Below, one piece after another: positions 46,765 to 53,922 of a stretch of 64,000 bases of DNA. Location: positions 803,501 through 867,500 of the forward strand of contig NC_014472.1 in NCBI RefSeq assembly GCF_000153165.2, written 5' to 3'. Below the pieces are notes generated by a model, which saw nothing but the letters and a program-made list of their open reading frames with translations, ran no database searches and was not told the origin of the DNA. Source of the stretch: Maribacter sp. HTCC2170. GTDB taxonomy: Bacteria > Bacteroidota > Bacteroidia > Flavobacteriales > Flavobacteriaceae. Position numbers and translations under genes: made by a program. Each line of letters starts with the position of its first letter. Position 1 is the stretch's first letter.

Positions 46765-47871
46765 TTAAAGCTCCTCAATCACTTTGCCCAGACGACGGGT
46801 AATGTCCTCTATGGCACCTATACCATTTACGGCATGATATTTACCCTGCGCTTCATAGTAAACCTGTAAAGGTGCTGTCTTTTGGTTGTATTCCTCAAAA
46901 CGATTCCTGATTTTAGATTCATCCTGATCATCGGAACGACCACTGACCTTACCTCTTTCCAACAAGCGCTGAATCAATACTTCATCATCGGCATCAAGTG
47001 CCAAGGTAGCATCAATCTTCATTTCTTTTGATACAAGAAACCTGTCCAGGGCTTCAGCCTGCGCCACGGTTCTAGGAAATCCATCAAAAATAAAACCACT
47101 TGCATCAGGATTCTTTTCAACCTCATCCTGTAACATTTTAATCGTTACTTCATCAGGTACCAAATCCCCTTGGTCCATATATGATTTGGCCAAAACTCCC
47201 AGCTCAGTTCCGTTTTTAATGTTATATCTAAAAACATCACCGGTAGAAATGTGTTTTAAGTTGTATTTGTCCTTTAAAAATTCTGCCTGTGTACCTTTTC
47301 CAGCACCTGGTTTGCCGAAAAGAACTAGATTAATCATATGTTTTTGGTTTAATTGGTAAACTTCTCTTAGGTTGCGGCCCAATTCATTGTAATCAAGTCC
47401 ATATCCGACAATAAACTTATCAGGTATATCAATGCCCACATAATCTATTGTATACTCGCCGTTGTAAACCTCAGATTTATAAAATAAGCTCGCGATTTTG
47501 TACTCTTTAACATTGGTATTGTTGAAAAGATGTATCAATTCTTTTAGGGTACGCCCAGAATCAATAATATCTTCTAAAATAATAACACTCCTACCTTCTA
47601 TATTATCAGGCGGATCTAACAAGGTCTCAACAATTCCTGTGGAAGTAAGCCCTTGGTACGAACTAAGTTTTACAAATGAAACCTCACATGGGTGTTCATA
47701 TTCTTTCAGAAAATCAGCAACGAACATAAAAGAGCCATTCAAAACTCCAACAAATACGGGAATCTCGTCCTTATAATCGGCTGCAATTTTCGCTGCAATC
47801 GATTTGACTGCGGCAAGAATCTGTTCCTCGCTTATGAACGGCTTAAAATATTTATCGTGAAGTTTTATCAA
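46765..47871 (-). CDS. Fused hypoxanthine phosphoribosyltransferase and adenylate kinase
   Basis: A 368-residue fusion. Residues 1-178 form a purine phosphoribosyltransferase with GVLNGSFMFVADF, SYQGL and the PRPP motif ILEDIIDSGRTL (98-109), which salvages hypoxanthine to IMP. Residues 179-368 form adenylate kinase, with P-loop GKPGAGKGT at 186-194, STGDVFR, DGFPRTVAQAEALD and GRSDDQDESKIRNRFEEY. The LID has no zinc Cys set. Met179, at the join, is where a stand-alone adenylate kinase would start. The start codon is TTG at 47871, since an in-frame TGA lies two codons upstream. obg follows. Confidence 0.93.
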   Translation of the reverse strand: MIKLHDKYFKPFISEEQILAAVKSIAAKIAADYKDEIPVFVGVLNGSFMFVADFLKEYEHPCEVSFVKLSSYQGLTSTGIVETLLDPPDNIEGRSVIILEDIIDSGRTLKELIHLFNNTNVKEYKIASLFYKSEVYNGEYTIDYVGIDIPDKFIVGYGLDYNELGRNLREVYQLNQKHMINLVLFGKPGAGKGTQAEFLKDKYNLKHISTGDVFRYNIKNGTELGVLAKSYMDQGDLVPDEVTIKMLQDEVEKNPDASGFIFDGFPRTVAQAEALDRFLVSKEMKIDATLALDADDEVLIQRLLERGKVSGRSDDQDESKIRNRFEEYNQKTAPLQVYYEAQGKYHAVNGIGAIEDITRRLGKVIEEL

Positions 47872-47893
47872 TGGTCAAATCTTAATAAGACGG

Positions 47894-47901
47894 CAAAGAT
47901 A
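47894..47901 (-). promoter_or_regulatory. -7 box of the HPRT-ADK gene
   Basis: TATCTTTG on the minus strand matches TAnnTTTG exactly, 22 bp before the TTG start codon. No TTG is found at the usual upstream distance. Confidence 0.5.
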
Positions 47902-47954
47902 CCATTTTGATTTCTCTTTTTAAATGACAGTCCATGAGTTTTAAGAATTCGGTG

Positions 47955-47962
47955 TATTTTTG
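47955..47962 (+). promoter_or_regulatory. -7 box of purK
   Basis: TATTTTTG matches TAnnTTTG exactly, 46 bp before the purK ATG. No good upstream TTG element is seen. It is divergent from the HPRT-ADK promoter, so both sets of purine genes start in one 137-bp region. Confidence 0.45.
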
Positions 47963-48008
47963 TTGAAATTATCCAAGAAACAATTACGAATAACGGCATA
48001 AAAAGCAC

Positions 48009-49163
48009 ATGGATTACTTTTCTTCTGAATTTAAATTAGGGATTTTAGGTGGTGGTCAATTAGGTAAAATGATGTTGTACGAAACCCGTAAATTCGACAT
48101 TCACACCTGCGTAATGGACGCTTCTAAAGAAGCTCCCTGTAAAATTGCCTGTAACGAATTCGTTATTGGGGATTTGTTGGATTTTGATGCGGTCTACAAT
48201 TTTGGAAGAAAAATGGATGTTCTTACCATTGAAATTGAAAATGTAAATACCGAAGCGCTTGAAAAGCTGGAAAGTGAGGGTATCAAAGTGTACCCACCTA
48301 CTTCTGCCCTTCGAATAATTCAAAACAAAGCCAAACAGAAGTTGTTTTATGTTGACAACAATATTCCTACAGCACCTTTCTCTAGGTTCGCCTATGCAAG
48401 TGAGATAAAGGATAGTATTGAACATGGTAGTTTGGAATTTCCCTTTGTATGGAAAAGTGCTCAATTTGGGTATGACGGGCAAGGGGTTAAAATAATACGG
48501 AAAATTGAGGATTTAGAAGGTTTGCCACAAGGCGAATGTATTACCGAGGATATGATTCCATTTAAAAATGAACTGGCCGTAATTGTTGCCCGTAATGTAA
48601 GTGGTGATATTGTTACCTATCCTGTTGTTGAAATGGAATTTCATCCTGAGGCCAATCAAGTAGAATACGTTATCTGTCCCGCTAGAATCGATGATAAAGT
48701 AGCCCAAAAAGCTAGAAAAATAGCATTGGAAGTATCAAACCAAATAAAACATGTTGGTCTGTTAGCAGTTGAGATGTTCCAAACCGAAGAAGATGAAATT
48801 TTGGTAAATGAGGTAGCTCCAAGACCTCACAATAGTGGACATTATAGTATTGAGGCAAGTTATACCAACCAATTTGAACAGCATATTCGTTCCATTTTAG
48901 ATTTACCGCTAGGAAAAACCGACAGTAAAGTTGCAGGAATCATGGTGAATTTGGTGGGCGCAGAAAATCATACCGGTGATGTGGTCTATGAAAATATGGA
49001 GGCAATTTTAAAGATGGACGGTGTTACTCCACACATTTATGGAAAGAAACAAACGAGGCCTTATAGAAAAATGGGACATGTCACCATTGTGAATGAAAAC
49101 ATTGAAGAAGCAAGAAAAGTTGCCCAACAAGTGAAGGAAACGATCAAAGTAATCAGCAAATAA
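48009..49163 (+). CDS. purK: N5-carboxyaminoimidazole ribonucleotide synthase
   Basis: PurK uses ATP and bicarbonate to carboxylate AIR in purine synthesis. The 384-residue ATP-grasp protein starts with the pre-ATP-grasp part (KLGILGGGQLGKMMLYETRK), then FPFVWKSAQFGYDGQGVKII, the metal site VEMFQTEEDEILVNEVAPRP and HNSGHYSIEASYTNQFEQH. purE follows after 5 bp. Confidence 0.97.
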   Translation: MDYFSSEFKLGILGGGQLGKMMLYETRKFDIHTCVMDASKEAPCKIACNEFVIGDLLDFDAVYNFGRKMDVLTIEIENVNTEALEKLESEGIKVYPPTSALRIIQNKAKQKLFYVDNNIPTAPFSRFAYASEIKDSIEHGSLEFPFVWKSAQFGYDGQGVKIIRKIEDLEGLPQGECITEDMIPFKNELAVIVARNVSGDIVTYPVVEMEFHPEANQVEYVICPARIDDKVAQKARKIALEVSNQIKHVGLLAVEMFQTEEDEILVNEVAPRPHNSGHYSIEASYTNQFEQHIRSILDLPLGKTDSKVAGIMVNLVGAENHTGDVVYENMEAILKMDGVTPHIYGKKQTRPYRKMGHVTIVNENIEEARKVAQQVKETIKVISK

Positions 49164-49168
49164 AAAAT

Positions 49169-49660
49169 ATGAGCAAAGTAGCCGTAGTAATGGGAAGCAC
49201 CAGCGACCTGCCAGTAATGCAGGAAGCTATAGACATTCTTAAAGGGTTTGATATTGAAGTGGATGTAGATATTGTATCTGCCCATCGAACACCTGAAAAA
49301 CTTTTTGACTTTAGTAAGAATGCACATACAAGTGGTTACTCGGTTATTATTGCTGGTGCTGGTGGTGCCGCACATCTTCCTGGCATGGTAGCTTCAATGT
49401 CCCCTCTCCCCGTAATTGGGGTGCCCGTTAAAAGTAGCAACTCAATAGATGGTTGGGATTCTGTACTATCTATACTTCAAATGCCCGGTGGAGTTCCTGT
49501 AGCCACTGTTGCCCTAGACGGAGCGAAAAATGCAGGTATTCTTGCCGCTCAAATTATTGGAAGTGCTGATAAATGTGTGCTAGATAAGATTATTCTTTAT
49601 AAAGAGGGCTTAAAACAGAAGGTAATTGATGGTGCGAAATCTGTAAACAATAAGAAATAG
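49169..49660 (+). CDS. purE: N5-carboxyaminoimidazole ribonucleotide mutase
   Basis: PurE moves the carboxyl group from N5 to C4 to make CAIR. The 163-residue class I protein has VMGSTSDLPVMQEAIDIL, VSAHRTPEKLFDFS with the catalytic His, and IAGAGGAAHLPGMVASMSPL. It forms an operon with purK, the two acting in consecutive steps. Confidence 0.97.
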   Translation: MSKVAVVMGSTSDLPVMQEAIDILKGFDIEVDVDIVSAHRTPEKLFDFSKNAHTSGYSVIIAGAGGAAHLPGMVASMSPLPVIGVPVKSSNSIDGWDSVLSILQMPGGVPVATVALDGAKNAGILAAQIIGSADKCVLDKIILYKEGLKQKVIDGAKSVNNKK

Positions 49661-49663
49661 CAA

Positions 49664-49697
49664 TTAGTTTTTCTGTTAATTACCTCGGAAAAACTAA
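49664..49697. repeat. 10-bp inverted repeat between purE and the M3 peptidase gene
   Basis: TTAGTTTTTC (49664-49673) and GAAAAACTAA (49688-49697) are perfectly complementary with a 14-base loop. No T tract follows on the plus strand, so it is more likely an mRNA end-protecting or processing hairpin than a strong terminator. Confidence 0.45.
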
Positions 49698-49724
49698 CCT
49701 GCAAACAAACATATCAACAACAAA

Positions 49725-51752
49725 ATGAACCCACTTCTTCAACCTTTCGACGCCGCACCTTTTTCCAAAATAAAAAATGAGCATTTTAAACCTGCCTTTC
49801 TTCAAGCTATGGAAGATGCTCGAGCAGAAATTGATGCTATTGTAAATAATTCATCCGTCCCTACTTTTGAAAATACTATTGAGGCCCTTGAATTTACAGG
49901 ACAACAGTTAGACCGAATATCCAGTGTTTTCTTCAACTTAAATTCCGCTGAAACCAACGAGCAAATTCAAAAAATCGCTCAGGAGGTTTCGCCATTGTTA
50001 TCAGAATTCAGCAACGATATTACGCTAAATGAAGATTTATTCAATAAGGTCAAAGCTGTATACGACCAGAAAAGTGAGCTTAAACTTACGGTTGAACAGG
50101 GCACCTTACTTGATAAAAAATACAAGAGTTTTAGCAGAAACGGGGCAAATTTATCTGAGGTCAAAAAGAAGCGTTTACGTGAAATAGATGCTGAACTTTC
50201 TAAGTTAAAATTAAAATTTGGAGAGAATGTTCTAGCCGAGACCAATAAATACGAAATGCACCTTACCGATAAATCACAGCTAAAAGGTTTGCCAAATGGT
50301 GAGATTGAGGCTGCTGCCCAATTGGCAAAATCAAAAAACAAAGAAGGTTGGTTGGTTACTTTGGATTACCCCAGCTATATACCCTTTATGAAATATGCCA
50401 AAAACAGGGATTTGCGTAAAAAACTTTCTTTGGCTTTTGGCAGTAAAGGATTCCATAACGATGAATTGGACAATCAAGGAAATGTACTCAAAATAGCCAA
50501 CTTTCGACATGAAAGAGCAACGTTGTTAGGCTATGACACCCATGCCCATTTTGTTTTAGAGGAACGTATGGCGGAAACCCCCGAAAAGGTACATGAATTC
50601 TTGAATGAATTACTGGGGAAAGCTAAACCAGCTGCAGAACAAGAATTTAAACAATTGGAAGATTTTGCAAAAGAATTGGATGGAATCGATCAACTACAAA
50701 AATGGGACGGTGCTTACTATTCTGAAAAACTTAAACAAAAGTTGTTCAATCTTGATGATGAAAAGTTAAAACCATATTTTAAACTTGAAAATGTAATTTC
50801 AGGCGTTTTCGAAGTAGCAGAAAAGCTATTCGGACTTAAATTCGAGGAGGTTTTTGATATTGACAAATATCATAAAGAGGTAATGACTTACAGAGTTACC
50901 GATAAAGATGAAAACTTCATTTCTCTTTTTTATGCCGATTTTCACCCTAGAGCAGGCAAGCGTGGAGGTGCATGGATGACATCATTTAAATCCCAATACA
51001 TTGAAAATGGAGTGAATGTTAGACCGCATATTTCCAATGTATGCAATTTTACACCCTCAACATCAAGCAAACCATCATTACTGACTTTCAACGAAGTGAC
51101 TACTCTTTTCCATGAATTTGGACACGGATTGCACGGTATTTTGGCGAATACCACCTACCCAAGTCTATCTGGTACTTCTGTATTTTGGGATTTTGTGGAA
51201 TTACCCAGTCAAGTAATGGAAAACTGGTGCTACGAAAAAGAAGCACTTGAACTTTTTGCCACCCACTACGAAACTGGTGCGGTAATTCCGATGGAATTGG
51301 TGCAAAAAATAAAAGAATCGGCCACTTTTCAGGAGGGAATGGCCACTTTACGACAATTGAGTTTTGGACTTTTGGACATGAGTTGGCACGGAGCAGATCC
51401 ATCAAAAATAACCAATGTAAAAGAACATGAAACAAAAGCTTTTGAAGGAACAAATCTATACCCAAAGACCAAAGAAACTTGTATGAGTGTTGCTTTTTCC
51501 CATATTTTTCAAGGGGGATATTCCTCAGGATATTATAGTTACAAATGGGCCGAAGTCTTAGATGCTGATGCCTTTGCTTATTTCAAGAAAAAAGGAATTT
51601 TCAACAAGGAAGTTGCCACTAAATTCAAAGAAAATGTGCTGTCAAAAGGAGGTACAGAAAAACCAATGGTTCTTTATAAACGTTTTCGTGGAGAAGAACC
51701 CAAAGTTGAGTATTTATTGGAAAGGGCAGGATTGATTTCAGAAGTGGACTAA
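49725..51752 (+). CDS. M3 family metallopeptidase (oligopeptidase A / Dcp type)
   Basis: A cytoplasmic zinc peptidase that degrades short peptides. The 675-residue protein has no signal peptide. It has a long helical N-terminal part and the zinc motif HEFGH at 463-467 in VTTLFHEFGHGLHGILA, followed about 25 residues later by the third-ligand region VFWDFVELPSQVMENW. The N-terminus NPLLQPFDAAPFSKIKNEHF is typical of the Dcp/OpdA group. It lies 64 bp after purE. Confidence 0.93.
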   Translation: MNPLLQPFDAAPFSKIKNEHFKPAFLQAMEDARAEIDAIVNNSSVPTFENTIEALEFTGQQLDRISSVFFNLNSAETNEQIQKIAQEVSPLLSEFSNDITLNEDLFNKVKAVYDQKSELKLTVEQGTLLDKKYKSFSRNGANLSEVKKKRLREIDAELSKLKLKFGENVLAETNKYEMHLTDKSQLKGLPNGEIEAAAQLAKSKNKEGWLVTLDYPSYIPFMKYAKNRDLRKKLSLAFGSKGFHNDELDNQGNVLKIANFRHERATLLGYDTHAHFVLEERMAETPEKVHEFLNELLGKAKPAAEQEFKQLEDFAKELDGIDQLQKWDGAYYSEKLKQKLFNLDDEKLKPYFKLENVISGVFEVAEKLFGLKFEEVFDIDKYHKEVMTYRVTDKDENFISLFYADFHPRAGKRGGAWMTSFKSQYIENGVNVRPHISNVCNFTPSTSSKPSLLTFNEVTTLFHEFGHGLHGILANTTYPSLSGTSVFWDFVELPSQVMENWCYEKEALELFATHYETGAVIPMELVQKIKESATFQEGMATLRQLSFGLLDMSWHGADPSKITNVKEHETKAFEGTNLYPKTKETCMSVAFSHIFQGGYSSGYYSYKWAEVLDADAFAYFKKKGIFNKEVATKFKENVLSKGGTEKPMVLYKRFRGEEPKVEYLLERAGLISEVD

Positions 51753-51756
51753 AGTT

Positions 51757-52113
51757 TCATTTGCTTTTTTCAGCCCAAGCAATATAACCGCCCGTGAGGT
51801 TAAATACATTCTTATAACCCATTGAATCTAAATATTTTGTAGCATCGGCGCTGCGTCGACCACTTCGGCAATATAAATAAACAGTCTTTTCTTTATCTAT
51901 TTTTTCAAATTCTTCAACAAAACTATCACCCATCCAATCTATAAGTATTGAATTTTCCAAATGCCCTTGGCTATATTCCTTTGGTGTTCTAACATCAACT
52001 AAAACAACCTTATCAAGTTCCTCTTGTGAGACTTCTGTGATATGTTTTTCCTTAATTTGGGAACATCCAACAGCGAATAACAAGAGTAACGGGAGTATTA
52101 TATATTTTCTCAT
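51757..52113 (-). CDS. Rhodanese-like domain lipoprotein
   Basis: From the ATG at 52113 the protein is 118 residues with a lipoprotein signal and Cys17 (LLFAVGC). The rhodanese domain has LVDVRTPKEYSQGHLENSIL and the active-site loop YCRSGRRSAD with Cys82, so sulfur transfer is possible at the cell envelope. It converges on the M3 peptidase gene with a 4-bp gap and is divergent from the ECF sigma gene. Confidence 0.9.
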   Translation of the reverse strand: MRKYIILPLLLLFAVGCSQIKEKHITEVSQEELDKVVLVDVRTPKEYSQGHLENSILIDWMGDSFVEEFEKIDKEKTVYLYCRSGRRSADATKYLDSMGYKNVFNLTGGYIAWAEKSK

Positions 52114-52130
52114 CCTTAGATTATTTGTCT

Positions 52131-52138
52131 CAAAAATA
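52131..52138 (-). promoter_or_regulatory. -7 box of the rhodanese gene
   Basis: TATTTTTG on the minus strand matches TAnnTTTG exactly, 17 bp before the ATG at 52113. It is 27 bp from the divergent -7 box of the sigma factor gene. Confidence 0.5.
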
Positions 52139-52165
52139 AACAATATCAGTAATAAAAAAATCCAT

Positions 52166-52173
52166 TACTTTTG
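52166..52173 (+). promoter_or_regulatory. -7 box of the ECF sigma factor gene
   Basis: TACTTTTG matches TAnnTTTG exactly, 18 bp before the ATG at 52192. AAAGGAG follows at once (52174-52180) and resembles a Shine-Dalgarno site, but it would overlap the transcription start. Confidence 0.5.
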
Positions 52174-52191
52174 AAAGGAGTTACGAAATAC

Positions 52192-52752
52192 ATGGAAACG
52201 CATCAATTACATCCGGAAACTTGGGTAGATCAATATGCAGATTACCTTTTCAACTTTGCAGTTGCTCGCGTAAGCGATGCTGAACTTGCTAAGGACCTGG
52301 TGCAAGAAACATTTTTTGCAGGACTAAAATCGGCAAAGAACTATAAAGGTACGGCGGCGGAAAGAACTTGGTTAATAGCTATTCTTAAAAGAAAGGTAAT
52401 TGATCATTATAGAAAAATCAATTCCAAAAAAGGAAAAGCAGAAGTGCGAATGAAATACAGTTCGCACAGTGAATCTGATGGAGACTGGTTAGAGGAGCAG
52501 GTAGCCGACCCGCTAAGTATTTTGGAAAATGATAAAATTGAAAATGAAGAATTGGGGTTAGCGATTCAAGAATGCATTTCTAAATTACCGAAAAAGCAAT
52601 CGCTTGTCTTTTCAATGAAAACTGTTCAGGGTATGAGCACAGAAGATATTTGTAAAGAACTTGGCATAAATCCGTCTAATCTTTGGGTGATGATCCATAG
52701 AGCCAGGGCGGCTTTAATGGGATGCCTGAATCAAAATTGGTTTAAAATATGA
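52192..52752 (+). CDS. ECF-type RNA polymerase sigma factor
   Basis: A 186-residue group 4 sigma factor. Region 2 is DQYADYLFNFAVARVSDAEL, then AKDLVQETFFAGLKSAKNY; region 4 is LPKKQSLVFSMKTVQGMSTE, then DICKELGINPSNLWVMIHRA with its helix-turn-helix. The ATG at 52192 is preferred over an upstream TTG. The stop overlaps the start of the next gene (ATGA), which encodes its likely anti-sigma factor. The regulon cannot be told from sequence. Confidence 0.93.
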   Translation: METHQLHPETWVDQYADYLFNFAVARVSDAELAKDLVQETFFAGLKSAKNYKGTAAERTWLIAILKRKVIDHYRKINSKKGKAEVRMKYSSHSESDGDWLEEQVADPLSILENDKIENEELGLAIQECISKLPKKQSLVFSMKTVQGMSTEDICKELGINPSNLWVMIHRARAALMGCLNQNWFKI

Positions 52753-52976
52753 TTTCTTGTGACGAAGCTGCAATAATCTGTAATAAAAAGCAGTATAAAG
52801 AGGCTACCTTTATAGAGAAGATTAAATTAATGTTTCACATTTTAATTTGTAAAACCTGTTCTAAGTTTTCCAAAAAGAATTCCGAACTTACCTCACTATG
52901 CGATAAAGCCCCTCTACATAGTATACCCGAAAAAGAAAAGGTAGAAATGAAAAAAGAACTTGCAAAAAAGCTTTAA
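52749..52976 (+). CDS. Soluble zinc-binding anti-sigma factor (ZAS type)
   Basis: A 75-residue protein translated with the ECF sigma gene through a 4-bp overlap. It carries the His-x3-Cys-x2-Cys zinc motif of ZAS anti-sigma factors (HILICKTC at 30-37), plus Cys4 in MISCDEA at the usual distance, and a helical C-terminus. There is no membrane segment, so sensing must be cytoplasmic, for example by zinc loss or thiol oxidation. Proteins like this have sometimes been named glycine dehydrogenase because gcvP is nearby; they show no such domain. Confidence 0.82.
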   Translation: MISCDEAAIICNKKQYKEATFIEKIKLMFHILICKTCSKFSKKNSELTSLCDKAPLHSIPEKEKVEMKKELAKKL

Positions 52977-53800
52977 ATAAAGTTTTTTAAAGCTAATACC
53001 ACTAATAGCCATAACAGCGGTATACCTTCGACCCAAAAAGAAGAAAAGTACTTGGATTGATTCCTTTTCGTAAAAAAAATCATAGTTCCCAAAATAAAAC
53101 ATAAAACTGCATTAGACGCCACATCAATTAATGTCAGGAAGTCTTGCATAAAAATCAATAAAAACATTAACGGGATTAAGCAATAACCAAATAGTTTTGT
53201 CCTAGCGACACCTATTCTCTGGGGTATTGTCCTTAATTCAGGACTGTCGTAAGCCAAATCACGAATTTCAAATGGCAATAGCAGTATAAGTACTAAAATA
53301 ATTCGTTGGATCAATAATATCCACTCATCCCATCTAAGGTCATACCCTGCCTCTATTGTTGGTAGTAGCACAGTCATACCACCCCAAATCAGAGCCACCA
53401 TAAATATCTTTAATCCTCCTAAACTACGAAGGTTCTTGGCCCTTGGTAGTATTGGTAAAGCATAAAACCCCGCAAGTAAAAGCAAAATACTCAAGATGTA
53501 CAAAGAGTCTAGTGTCAAAAAGAACAAATGGTACAAACTAATTGCCAAGGAAATCAGGCTAAAAACTTGAATCAACTGATGGTACGTGTTACTTGTTAAA
53601 ATATACTTCTTTGCCTCCACGCCGTATTTTACAAAATTATAGCAGGAAATAGTTCCGAAAAAGACAAAAAAACTAAGGTGAACATCCAATTTAACATCAT
53701 TCAACAGTGCGGTAATCTTTAATAAACAATACACCCCCAAAGCAACATGTACACTGGCGTTGAGATAAAAATCAAATAGCTGTTTTAGTAGCTTCACCAA
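52973..53800 (-). CDS. UbiA-like integral membrane protein
   Basis: A 275-residue protein with about eight hydrophobic segments. The second Asp-rich motif of UbiA prenyltransferases is present as IRDLAYDSPELRTIPQRIG (179-197, with Asp181 and Asp185). The usual first motif (NDxxDxxxD) is not found; the matching region reads CYNFVKYG (53-60). Prenyl transfer is therefore uncertain. No ATG is available: the start is TTG at 53800 or GTG at 53797. It ends in a 4-bp tail overlap with the anti-sigma gene. Confidence 0.7.
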   Translation of the reverse strand: MVKLLKQLFDFYLNASVHVALGVYCLLKITALLNDVKLDVHLSFFVFFGTISCYNFVKYGVEAKKYILTSNTYHQLIQVFSLISLAISLYHLFFLTLDSLYILSILLLLAGFYALPILPRAKNLRSLGGLKIFMVALIWGGMTVLLPTIEAGYDLRWDEWILLIQRIILVLILLLPFEIRDLAYDSPELRTIPQRIGVARTKLFGYCLIPLMFLLIFMQDFLTLIDVASNAVLCFILGTMIFFTKRNQSKYFSSFWVEGIPLLWLLVVLALKNFI

Positions 53801-53895
53801 GTAAATGTAACCAAACTGTTTATAACCTTTGATTTTGGTTAAAAACTTTCACTGGCACACATCAATAATCTCACTATTTTAATGGAATTAATTCC

Positions 53896-53903
53896 TAAGT
53901 TTG
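53896..53903 (+). promoter_or_regulatory. -7 box of gcvP
   Basis: TAAGTTTG matches TAnnTTTG exactly, 19 bp before the gcvP ATG. No TTG lies at the ideal upstream distance. No glycine riboswitch-like structure is seen in the 122-bp region. Confidence 0.5.
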
Positions 53904-53922
53904 CCCATCAAAATTTTCGAAT

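Noticed and set aside
47320-47350. Sequencing frameshift joining separate HPRT and adenylate kinase genes
   Set aside because: No frame change is needed: both domains are in the same frame with an intact join, so a true fusion is the simpler reading.
49664-49697. Strong terminator after purE
   Set aside because: The stem is perfect, but no T tract follows; kept only as an inverted repeat.
52749-52976. Small protein as a glycine dehydrogenase fragment
   Set aside because: It has a ZAS zinc motif, overlaps an ECF sigma gene, and shows no similarity to GcvP, whose complete gene is downstream.
53801-53922. Glycine riboswitch before gcvP
   Set aside because: The region is too short for the tandem glycine aptamers and lacks their conserved G-rich cores.
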